From assembly GCA_026394075.1 (NCBI GenBank), contig JAPKYX010000277.1, positions 1 through 35,399 of the forward strand: DNA of 35,399 bases, given 5' to 3'. A program made the position numbers and the translations under genes. The notes under the pieces are model-generated. The model made no database searches. It was given only the letters and a program-made list of their open reading frames with translations, and was not told where the DNA came from. The stretch is from Acidobacteriota bacterium (lineage in GTDB: Bacteria; Acidobacteriota; Terriglobia; Bryobacterales; Bryobacteraceae). Below are positions 27,962 to 34,558 of this stretch, in pieces. How positions within the stretch are numbered: position 1 is the stretch's first letter; each line of letters begins with the position of its first letter.

Positions 27962-27996
27962 CAGAAATCGGCCCGGGACTACGGAAATCAGCCCGG
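27962..27996. repeat. Two direct repeats 20 bp apart upstream of the mutase operon
   Basis: CAGAAATCGGCCCGG (27962-27976) and CGGAAATCAGCCCGG (27982-27996) match at 13 of 15 bases. Their 20-bp spacing, two helix turns, is what a regulator binding one DNA face would use. They lie just before the 27954 start. Confidence 0.45.
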
Positions 27997-28154
27997 AGCA
28001 CCGATATCTCTACTGTACGCGAATCAGGTTCTTGCAACCAGATCACGCGCCGGGACATCGAGAGATTAGGAGCCCGAGAGCCTAAGAAAATGCCGTGCCA
28101 GCCACTGGACAGCGATGTTATTCTTGGGTTGAGCCTTCAGGAAGAGGCCTAGAG

Positions 28155-28445
28155 TTGGACGAACGCCTTAAAGATTTGATGCAAGAGCTGGGCAACGCGA
28201 TCAACGAGTCGCTGTCCGACTCCGACCGGATTGCCACTGCCATTGGCGAGATCAAGCGCGCGGGGTACGATGTTTTCCTCGTGCTCGAAGCCACGATTGG
28301 TTTCAACAAGCGCGAGAATCAGGACGATGACGAACCGGCAGCCGAAGAGACTACGTTCAAGTCCGCAGGCCGGTTTAAGTGGACTTCTCAGGACCATAAG
28401 TTCCTGAAAGCACTCAAGATCGCCGCCGACGAAGATCTGCGCTAA
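28155..28445 (+). CDS. Small hypothetical protein
   Basis: The protein is 96 residues from a TTG at 28155, chosen because AGGAAGAGG lies 7 nt upstream. An ATG at 28179 and a GTG at 28095 have no such site. The sequence is charged and helical: ERLKDLMQELGNAINESLSDSDRIATAIGEIKRAGYDVF, then an acidic linker (NQDDDEPAAEE), then a basic WTSQDHKFLKALKIAADEDLR end. There is no signal or membrane helix, so it is probably cytoplasmic. I do not recognise the family. It converges on the GlcG-like gene. Confidence 0.6.
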   Translation: MDERLKDLMQELGNAINESLSDSDRIATAIGEIKRAGYDVFLVLEATIGFNKRENQDDDEPAAEETTFKSAGRFKWTSQDHKFLKALKIAADEDLR

Positions 28446-28498
28446 GCCTCGCTGGGGCAGCCCCTTGGCTGGCCCAGGCGGCTACGCCGGACTATCCG

Positions 28499-28960
28499 TT
28501 ATTTGCCCAACAAGGCGTTAATTGCCACCTGTCCAATGGCTTCGTCCACTTCGGAGGGAGCACCACTGACGCCAATGCCGCCAATGGTTTGCCCGTCCAC
28601 CTGGATAGGGAGCCCGCCCTGATTGGGAAACGCATCCGGGAACGCCAGTACCTGGAGATTCCCACTGGCTAGTTGATCCGCCGCCGTCTTGGAGGGCCGC
28701 CGGAAAAACGCGGAATGGCGCGCCTTCTTCTGGGCAAACTGAATCGTGTTGAGGCCCGCGCCGTCGGCCTTCTGTAGAAACAGCACGTTGCCGCTGTCGT
28801 CCACAATGCAGATGGTCACTTGAACGTTGCGCTTCTGCGCTTCGCTCTCGGCGGCGGCCACCATGGTCTTGATGGCGGCCAGGTTCAGAGTTTTCTTGGT
28901 AGGGAGATCGGCAGCAGTCATGGTCATTACCAGCAGGGAAGCAATCGTCAGCTTGAACAT
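28499..28960 (-). CDS. Secreted GlcG/HbpS-like (DUF336) protein
   Basis: The protein is 153 residues from the ATG at 28960, with a Sec signal peptide (MFKLTIASLLVMTMTAA). The mature part is a DUF336 domain: VTICIVDDSGNVLFLQKADGA, IQFAQKKARHSAFF, FPDAFPNQGGLPIQVDGQTIGGIGVSGA and the final DEAIGQVAINAL. The GG[IL]GVSGA pattern is typical. HbpS of Streptomyces is a haem-binding sensor partner, while GlcG has no settled role. Without the defining residues of HbpS the ligand is unknown. The gene is preceded by a TAGTAT box 7 nt from the ATG and no clear Shine-Dalgarno. Confidence 0.85.
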   Translation of the reverse strand: MFKLTIASLLVMTMTAADLPTKKTLNLAAIKTMVAAAESEAQKRNVQVTICIVDDSGNVLFLQKADGAGLNTIQFAQKKARHSAFFRRPSKTAADQLASGNLQVLAFPDAFPNQGGLPIQVDGQTIGGIGVSGAPSEVDEAIGQVAINALLGK

Positions 28961-28967
28961 GGCAATG

Positions 28968-28973
28968 ATACTA
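28968..28973 (-). promoter_or_regulatory. -10-like hexamer of the GlcG-like gene
   Basis: On the minus strand TAGTAT ends 7 nt before the ATG at 28960, with a weak TTGTCG -35 after an 18-bp spacer. It fits a leaderless start. Confidence 0.35.
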
Positions 28974-29043
28974 CCAGTGCGCCTTCCAAGCCGACAAGAA
29001 TCGTGCGATTGACGGAAAATTGACACCACTACCCGGTGCTGGG

Positions 29044-29100
29044 GTGTTCCGTTCTGGAACACGTGTACCGAATCGGACCGCGAATTCCCATACGGTACAC
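29044..29100. repeat. Cluster of inverted GTGTWCC half-sites
   Basis: Four related half-sites alternate in orientation: GTGTTCCG (29044-29051), GGAACAC (29056-29062), GTGTACCG (29063-29070) and CGGTACAC (29093-29100). The first pair forms a perfect inverted repeat with 5-bp centre, and the outer two a perfect 8-bp inverted repeat. A further GTACT-TGC-AGTAC repeat lies at 29104-29116. They lie between the divergent GlcG-like and sigma-factor genes, about 95-150 bp before the latter, a typical distance for activator sites. Confidence 0.5.
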
Positions 29101-29167
29101 CCCGTACTTGCAGTACTTCGAACACTAAGGGCAACCCTACCAGCTTCTTAAGGCTTTTTCGGGCGTT

Positions 29168-29183
29168 TGGCCACCATATTGCT
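29168..29183 (+). promoter_or_regulatory. Possible sigma54 (-24/-12) promoter of the sigma-factor gene
   Basis: TGGC (29168-29171) and TTGCT (29179-29183) have the invariant GG and GC exactly 10 bp apart, as sigma54 promoters need; the ACG after TGGC is not kept. The predicted transcript start is about 29194, three bases before the ATG. A sigma70 alternative, an extended TGCTAATAC -10 nearby, cannot be excluded. Confidence 0.3.
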
Positions 29184-29196
29184 AATACAGTGCCAT

Positions 29197-29979
29197 ATGT
29201 CAATGACGGCAGCCACCGCGAGAGCTCGTACACCAGAGCCTGAATTCGTGCAGCCAACCACGGAGGAACGGGACCAGGTAGTACTAGAACACCTCCCCTT
29301 GGTGCGGGCAATCGCCACCCGCGTCCATGAAAATCTACCCGTTCACGTAGATGTTGATGATCTGATCCATGCCGGCATCATGGGGCTGTTCGATGCAGCC
29401 ACCAAGTACAACCCGGACAAGAAAGTCGCCTTTTCGGCCTACGCCAAGCACCGGATCAAGGGAGCCATTCTCGACAGCCTCCGGCAGGCCGATTGGGCAT
29501 CGCGGGACCTCCGCCGCCGCCACAAGCAAGTGGAACAGGTGACGCGGGATCTAGCCTCCGCCTTGCATCGCAACCCTACCGAAGAAGAGATTGCCCACAA
29601 GATGGGCGTCGATGTCGCGCGGTGGCGTCAGATGGTGCTGGATCTGCGCAACGTAGGTCTGGTATCCGCCTCGACGCGCGCCCAGGAGCAGGAGGATCTG
29701 CCCGCTCCCGACTTCCCCGCTGGGCCGGAACTTCAGCCGGACCGGATGTGCGTCCACGAGCAGTTGCGGGATCGCCTGGGCACGGCCATGAAGTGCCTGC
29801 CGGAGCGGTACCAGACGGTGGTCAACCTCTACTACACCAACGAGATGACCATGAAGGAGATCGGCCACGTGTTGGGGATCAACGAAAGCCGGGTGTCGCA
29901 GATTCACAAAGCGGCGCTCGAAAAGATGCACTTTGCGCTGCAACAATCCGGCGTCCAGTCCAGCGCGGCGTTTGCCTGA
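29197..29979 (+). CDS. FliA/WhiG-family alternative sigma factor
   Basis: The protein is 260 residues from the ATG at 29197; an ATG two codons later (29203) is equally possible. Region 2 is clear: DVDDLIHAGIMGLFDAATKY (core binding) and FSAYAKHRIKGAILDSLRQADWASRDLRRRH, the FliA/WhiG form of the -10 recognition helix. Region 3 (NPTEEEIAHKMGV) and region 4 with a helix-turn-helix (MTMKEIGHVLGINESRVSQIHKAALEKM) follow. It directs RNA polymerase to a specialised promoter set, motility or development in relatives. No flagellar, chemotaxis or anti-sigma gene is next to it. No Shine-Dalgarno is visible. Confidence 0.9.
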   Translation: MSMTAATARARTPEPEFVQPTTEERDQVVLEHLPLVRAIATRVHENLPVHVDVDDLIHAGIMGLFDAATKYNPDKKVAFSAYAKHRIKGAILDSLRQADWASRDLRRRHKQVEQVTRDLASALHRNPTEEEIAHKMGVDVARWRQMVLDLRNVGLVSASTRAQEQEDLPAPDFPAGPELQPDRMCVHEQLRDRLGTAMKCLPERYQTVVNLYYTNEMTMKEIGHVLGINESRVSQIHKAALEKMHFALQQSGVQSSAAFA

Positions 29980-30080
29980 TCTCGGGGATCGCGCTGTGGG
30001 CCGAGCCCCGACCCGCAGGAGGGGCCGCTCCCATCTCCGGTGAAGCCCAAGCCATTGACCCACATCGAGATTGGCCGATC

Positions 30081-30137
30081 AACCGAGGCCTCAACGCGTT
30101 TTGAGGGCAGACCGCTCCTGCTGGTCGCGGCTCGGTT
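30081..30137. other. Possible three-way-junction RNA structure in a convergent gap
   Basis: An outer stem AACCGAG (30081-30087) / CTCGGTT (30131-30137) encloses two hairpins: CCTCAA-6 nt-TTGAGG (30089-30106) and GACC-9 nt-GGTC (30110-30126). All stems are perfect. It lies between the convergent sigma-factor and sppA genes, and might be a structured 3' end or a small RNA. There is no T-run, so a standard terminator is unlikely. Confidence 0.3.
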
Positions 30138-30185
30138 CCGAACAGGGACTCCGCGCCTCGGCTTATCCCATCGCTGGGCTAGGTG

Positions 30186-31913
30186 CTACTTGAACTCAAC
30201 CGTGTAGGGCATCACCTGCATCATGCCGCCGTGCAGCAGCCCGGGCTCAAACCCGGCCAAGCCATGGCCTTTTAGCCAAGCGCGCACTTCGCGATCCGCC
30301 ACGCTTTCGGTGGACTTGGTCAGGAACCGGGCCACAAAGCTGCGCCGGGGGGGATAGGGGACCAGCCGGATGGATTCGTCGGGACCCAGCTTGGCCTTCG
30401 CCTTGAGGAGCGAAATGGCCTTGTCCAGGCCCCCTAGTTCATCCACCAGCTTCCGGTCTTTGCCCTGAGAGCCCAGCCAAGCGCGACCCTGGCCCAGTGC
30501 GTCCACTTCCTCCACCTTCATCTTGCGGGCGTCGGCGACGCGTTTCAGGAAGCCCTGGTAGGTGGACATGATGCCTTCGCGGAGTTTCGCCCGGGTTGGC
30601 TCCGACATAGGGCCATAGTCGGAATCGATCAGCGCGTTGCGGCCCCGGGCAAGAGAATCCTTGGTGACCCCGATCTTGTCGTACAACCCCTTCAGGTTGG
30701 GCTTGCCATATATGACGCCAATGGAGCCGGTGATGGTGTTGGGATACGCCACAATCGGGTCGCCCGTGGCGGCAATGTAGTAGCCGCCGGAGGCCGCGAC
30801 GTCGGACATCGAAATCACGATCGGCTTCTTGGCGCTTAGCAGCTTCATCTCGCGCAAAATGTCATCGGAGGCAATGGCATCGCCGCCCGGCGAATCGATG
30901 CGGACAATGACGCCGCGCAGCGATTCATCCTCGCGGGCGGCGCGCAGGGTCTTCACGAAATCTTCAGACATGATGGCCTCGGATTCGCCGAAGCCTCCGG
31001 CGTGGCCGCGCAAGATCGAGCCGGCCGCCACCACCAGCCCGAAACGGGGCCCCTTGCCGCGGCCCGATTCCCGGGCATACTCGCGCGCCCCGATATTGGC
31101 GATTTCGCCGCCGCCCAGCGTCTTGCGCAGTTCGTCGCGAAACTGGTCCTCGTAAAGCAGGCCATCCACCAAACCCAGCGCCAGCGCTTTCTGGCCCAGA
31201 AACGGACCGTCGTCCATCATGGTCCGGATCTCAGCCGGGTTCTTTTTGCGGCCCTGGGCAATGGCGGAGATGATGGTGCCGTAGATGCCATCCAGCATTG
31301 ACCCCAGCACTTCACGCGTTTCCGGGCTCATGGCGGTCCGCCGGTAGGAGTCGCCCGCGTCCTTAAACTTGCCCGCCGTTTCAAACTCCATCTGGACACC
31401 CAGCTTGTCGAGCGTTCCCTTGTAGTAGGTAATCTCGGCACCCAGGCCCTTCACATTCACCATGTCCTGTTCGGCCAGGTAAATCTTGTCGGCGGCGGTA
31501 GCCAGATAGTATTCACGGGCACCGGGCGTGCGCAGCCAGCACAGGACGGGCTTGCCGCTCTTTTTGAACTCGACAATGGCGGACCGGACCTCGTCCAGCT
31601 TGGCCCAGCCCGCGCTGACGCCACGCGGAGTCAATACGACGGCCTTGATCCGGCTATCGGTGGCCGCCGCGCGCAAAGCGCTCCATAGCTCCTGGACGGT
31701 GACGGCGCTCTGCGCTTCGAGAAACGGCAGCGGCATCTCATCCGGCGGAGCCTCCGCGATGCCGCCTTCCAACTTCAACCAGAGCGTAGAATTGCTGGCG
31801 ACGACCGGCGCACTTTCGCTAGCGCCAAAGCGGATGACGGCGAAAATCAACACCACACCCACGACGCCGGCCAGCAGCAGCCCGCACAATATGCCAACCA
31901 GGAACTTACGCAT
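30186..31913 (-). CDS. sppA: SppA, signal peptide peptidase (67K type)
   Basis: The 575-residue membrane-anchored serine protease cleaves leftover signal peptides in the inner membrane. One N-terminal transmembrane helix is visible (about residues 6-28). Both SppA repeats are present, so it is the long form. The catalytic Lys is in GKFKDAGDSY (Lys184 by analogy with E. coli Lys209) and the nucleophile Ser375 is in SDVAASGGYY. RIDSPGGDAIASD and TITGSIGVIYG are further family marks. The C-terminal extension is short. The gene has no clear Shine-Dalgarno, stands alone, and converges on the sigma-factor gene. Confidence 0.93.
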   Translation of the reverse strand: MRKFLVGILCGLLLAGVVGVVLIFAVIRFGASESAPVVASNSTLWLKLEGGIAEAPPDEMPLPFLEAQSAVTVQELWSALRAAATDSRIKAVVLTPRGVSAGWAKLDEVRSAIVEFKKSGKPVLCWLRTPGAREYYLATAADKIYLAEQDMVNVKGLGAEITYYKGTLDKLGVQMEFETAGKFKDAGDSYRRTAMSPETREVLGSMLDGIYGTIISAIAQGRKKNPAEIRTMMDDGPFLGQKALALGLVDGLLYEDQFRDELRKTLGGGEIANIGAREYARESGRGKGPRFGLVVAAGSILRGHAGGFGESEAIMSEDFVKTLRAAREDESLRGVIVRIDSPGGDAIASDDILREMKLLSAKKPIVISMSDVAASGGYYIAATGDPIVAYPNTITGSIGVIYGKPNLKGLYDKIGVTKDSLARGRNALIDSDYGPMSEPTRAKLREGIMSTYQGFLKRVADARKMKVEEVDALGQGRAWLGSQGKDRKLVDELGGLDKAISLLKAKAKLGPDESIRLVPYPPRRSFVARFLTKSTESVADREVRAWLKGHGLAGFEPGLLHGGMMQVMPYTVEFK

Positions 31914-31977
31914 GTAAAGGATTGCCTCGGTAATCCGATTGTCGCTCGAAACCGCACCGGCCCCAGCCGGCGGGCGC

Positions 31978-32841
31978 CTAAGCGCCGTTCAAGATTAGAT
32001 CGACACGTTGGGCGACATCCTTCAGGTAGGCGGCGTTGCCCTTGTTCAGCTCCACCGTCGCGTAGCCGGACCAGCCAATCTCGGTCAGTGCCTGATGCAC
32101 GGCCTTCCAATCAAGCTCCCCGTCGCGGAGGTTGACGAACTCGGCTTGGCGCTTCGCAAACTTGAAGTCCTTGAAGTGCAGCTTGGCGATGCGGTTCTTG
32201 CCCAGTGTCCGCACCCAATCCTGCGGGAAGCCAAACAGCAGCATGTTGCCGACATCGAGATAGGACCGGACCCAGGGCGACTTGAACTCGTCTACATAGC
32301 GCGCCATTTCCATGGGCGAAAGCAGGAACTTGTTCCAGACGTTCTCGACGGCAATGATCACCTTGGCCTTCTCGGCAAACGGGATCAGTGAGCGGATGTG
32401 CGCCTGGCTGCGCTTCCAGGCCTCTTCGTAGCGCACCTGCCCGTTCACCACCGCCGGCACCAGCAGCACGGTGGAGGCTCCGAACAACTTGGCCTGTTCG
32501 AAGCTGGACTTCATGCTCTCTACCGTCCGCTCCGGCACACCGGCTTCGGGCGAGGAGAGCGGGCTCTTCCAGTGCTCCATGTTCATGATGCCGTGGATGG
32601 GCAGCTTGGCCGACTGCGAAGCACGCGCAATCTCCTCGGCTTCCTTCATCGTGGGGACATTGCCCACTTCCATGGCGTCAAACCCCGCGTCGCGGGCAAC
32701 GGCGAACTTGTCGGCAATGGATGCGCCCTCGTCGATCATGCCCAGCAGAACGGCTTTCTTGATGGGCAAACGGGCGGCGGTGGCCATGTTGGCGGCGGCT
32801 AAGGCCGCGGCGGTGGAGGTCGTAAATTGGCGTCGGTTCAT
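31978..32841 (-). CDS. Tat-exported TIM-barrel sugar isomerase/epimerase-like protein (second of pair)
   Basis: The 287-residue protein belongs to the xylose isomerase-like TIM-barrel family (AP endonuclease 2 fold). A Tat-type N-terminus (MNRRQFTTSTAAALAAANMA) precedes the barrel. Metal-site positions are suggested by IIAVENVWNKF (Glu), RSYLDVGNMLL (Asp), IAKLHFKDF (His) and the final YATVELNKG (Glu), the usual set of Glu/Asp/His/Glu. Such proteins are hydroxypyruvate or keto-sugar isomerases, epimerases or lyases. Its ATG overlaps the stop of the preceding paralogue (ATGA), so the two are translationally coupled. Confidence 0.85.
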   Translation of the reverse strand: MNRRQFTTSTAAALAAANMATAARLPIKKAVLLGMIDEGASIADKFAVARDAGFDAMEVGNVPTMKEAEEIARASQSAKLPIHGIMNMEHWKSPLSSPEAGVPERTVESMKSSFEQAKLFGASTVLLVPAVVNGQVRYEEAWKRSQAHIRSLIPFAEKAKVIIAVENVWNKFLLSPMEMARYVDEFKSPWVRSYLDVGNMLLFGFPQDWVRTLGKNRIAKLHFKDFKFAKRQAEFVNLRDGELDWKAVHQALTEIGWSGYATVELNKGNAAYLKDVAQRVDLILNGA

Positions 32842-33755
32842 GCGAAAGTCACTCCCGCGGCCGCGCCCATCTTCCGGATGTGGCGAGCCGCTTCCTCATA
32901 TTCTTCGGCGGACTTCAAGTGCTCCATCATCAGCGGCGGCTGCTGCGGCAGCTGGGCCAGTTCGCTCAGGATGGGCCGATAATCAATCTCACCACGTCCG
33001 GGGATCACTTCGACAAAGTGGACCTGCAGCTCCGGCGTCCAGGCCACATCCTTGGCATGACAGGAAGCGATCCAGCGGCCCAGTTTGCGAATGGTCTCCC
33101 GCGTGAACTCCGCATTGCGGTACATCTTCTCCGGCGTGTTGATGGCATTGAAGACATCCAGATGCACGCCAAAGGCCTTGCGGTCGATGGCCTTCATCAG
33201 CTTCAGATAGCTGTCCGCATCGTGCGGCAGGCTCCAGCCCATGATCTCGAGCGAGAAGACGGTGCGCGTGGGCTTGACGGCATCGATCACTTTGCGGCAG
33301 TTCTCCACCGTCAGGTCGAAAAACTCGGTCGAGAAATTCTTGGGGTGAGGACCATACCAGACCGTCGGATGAAATGAGCCCGCGATGTCGACACAGCAGC
33401 GCGCACCCACGGCCTCCGCCAGGGCCAGCCGTTCCTGCACGTAGGTGAAGTTTTTGGCGCGCTTGGCAAGATCCGGGTCCAGCATATTCACCCAAGCGCC
33501 TACCTCGGCGATCACGACGCCTTCTTTAGCAAACGCCGCCTCGATGGCTTTGACGTAGGCACCATCCTTCACGTCGGCCTTGGGGCAGTAAGCCGCGCCG
33601 TAACCCAGGCGCTTGTGTTCGCGCGCCAACTCGGCCGGATCGTCGGACTTCAAGTAGATGGGTCCGCCCAACCGGATGGGCTTCGCAGCGGCCTGGGCGG
33701 CGGAGGCCGCCAGCGGCAAAGCCATGGGGGCAGCGAGGAGTTGGCGACGGGTCAC
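32838..33755 (-). CDS. Tat-exported TIM-barrel sugar isomerase/epimerase-like protein (first of pair)
   Basis: The 305-residue protein starts at GTG with a Tat-type leader (MTRRQLLAAPMALPLAASAAQA). The same TIM-barrel family is recognised from FSLEIMGWSLP (Glu), FGVHLDVFNAINTP (Asp), IASCHAKDVAW (His) and VIPGRGEIDYRPIL near the C-terminus. It is similar in plan to its neighbour but clearly diverged, so the pair probably acts on different steps or substrates. A TAGAAT box ends 6 nt before the GTG and there is no Shine-Dalgarno. It is first of the two-gene operon. Confidence 0.85.
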   Translation of the reverse strand: MTRRQLLAAPMALPLAASAAQAAAKPIRLGGPIYLKSDDPAELAREHKRLGYGAAYCPKADVKDGAYVKAIEAAFAKEGVVIAEVGAWVNMLDPDLAKRAKNFTYVQERLALAEAVGARCCVDIAGSFHPTVWYGPHPKNFSTEFFDLTVENCRKVIDAVKPTRTVFSLEIMGWSLPHDADSYLKLMKAIDRKAFGVHLDVFNAINTPEKMYRNAEFTRETIRKLGRWIASCHAKDVAWTPELQVHFVEVIPGRGEIDYRPILSELAQLPQQPPLMMEHLKSAEEYEEAARHIRKMGAAAGVTFA

Positions 33756-33761
33756 GCCCTG

Positions 33762-33767
33762 ATTCTA
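33762..33767 (-). promoter_or_regulatory. -10-like hexamer of the TIM-barrel operon
   Basis: On the minus strand TAGAAT (5 of 6) ends 6 nt before the GTG at 33755, again suggesting a leaderless mRNA. The -35 is poor. Confidence 0.35.
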
Positions 33768-33795
33768 TCGCTCACCGGACGGGCCCGGGTGAACG

Positions 33796-33835
33796 AAAAA
33801 ATGCCCGGCGGAGGCTGGTCAGGCCATCGCCGGGC
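33796..33835 (-). terminator. Rho-independent terminator of the response-regulator operon
   Basis: On the minus strand GCCCGGCG (33828-33835) pairs perfectly with CGCCGGGC (33803-33810), with a 17-nt loop holding a small GGC/GCC stem, followed by six Ts (33796-33801). It lies 29 bp after the response-regulator stop codon. Confidence 0.85.
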
Positions 33836-33864
33836 TTAGGGGAGGATCAATCAACGAAAAACGG

Positions 33865-34530
33865 TTAGACCATGGCGGGCAGCTGGATGATCTTCTTCTG
33901 GATCGCGTACTGCACCAGTTGTGCCTTGTTGTGAATGTCCAGCTTGCGCATCAGGTTGAACTTGTGAGCCTCAATCGTTTTGACGCTTAAGTTCAAGTCA
34001 CCGGCGATCTCCTTGACGGAGTTGCCTTCGGCCAACATCTTCAGCACTTCGCGCTCGCGGTTGGTGAGCGTGGCAAAGCGCGGCGTGCGGGTTTGAGTCT
34101 TGACGCGGCTGCGGAAGTCGTCCACCAGTTGCGACAACATCCGAGGCGAAAGATAGCTGCCGCCCCGTTGAACATCGCGCACCGCGGCGGAAAGCTGAGC
34201 GGCGGGAGAGTCCTTCAAGACGTAACCGCTGGCACCCACTTCCATGCTCTCGATGAGGTAGTCCTCGTCGTCATACATGGTGAGGAACAGCACCTTCACT
34301 TCCGGGCGGGCTTTGCGGATCTGGCGGGTGGCTTCAAAGCAGCTCATGCCGGGCATGCTGACATCCATCACCACCACATCCGGCCGCAGTTCAGCGGCCC
34401 GTTCAATGGCCTCGCCACCGTTGGACGCTTCACCAATAACTTCGAAATCAGGCTCGGCCGCCAACAGGGTCTTGATGCCCTGGCGGAATAGCGTGTGATC
34501 GTCGGCAAGCAGGATACGAATCTGCGGCAT
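33865..34530 (-). CDS. NarL/LuxR-family response regulator
   Basis: The 221-residue regulator has a receiver domain at residues 4-120 with acidic pocket Asp10-Asp11, phospho-acceptor Asp56 (VVVMDVSMPG) and the conserved Lys in GYVLKDSP. A LuxR-type helix-turn-helix follows (LTNREREVLKMLAEGNSVKEIAGDLNLSVKTIEAHKFNLMRKL). The Shine-Dalgarno AGAGGAG fixes the ATG. It lies 28 bp after the histidine-kinase gene on the same strand, so the two form a two-component pair. The signal and targets are not shown by the sequence. A terminator follows. Confidence 0.94.
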   Translation of the reverse strand: MPQIRILLADDHTLFRQGIKTLLAAEPDFEVIGEASNGGEAIERAAELRPDVVVMDVSMPGMSCFEATRQIRKARPEVKVLFLTMYDDEDYLIESMEVGASGYVLKDSPAAQLSAAVRDVQRGGSYLSPRMLSQLVDDFRSRVKTQTRTPRFATLTNREREVLKMLAEGNSVKEIAGDLNLSVKTIEAHKFNLMRKLDIHNKAQLVQYAIQKKIIQLPAMV

Positions 34531-34558
34531 GTTCTCCTCTAACTAATCGTCAGCTCAA

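Noticed and set aside
28452-28477. CTGGG/CCCAG hairpin between two convergent genes
   Set aside because: The stem is short with competing pairings and has no T-run, so it is not a convincing terminator.
29020-29025. TTGACA on the plus strand upstream of the sigma factor
   Set aside because: No -10 box lies at 16-18 bp; it falls before the half-site cluster and far from the start codon.
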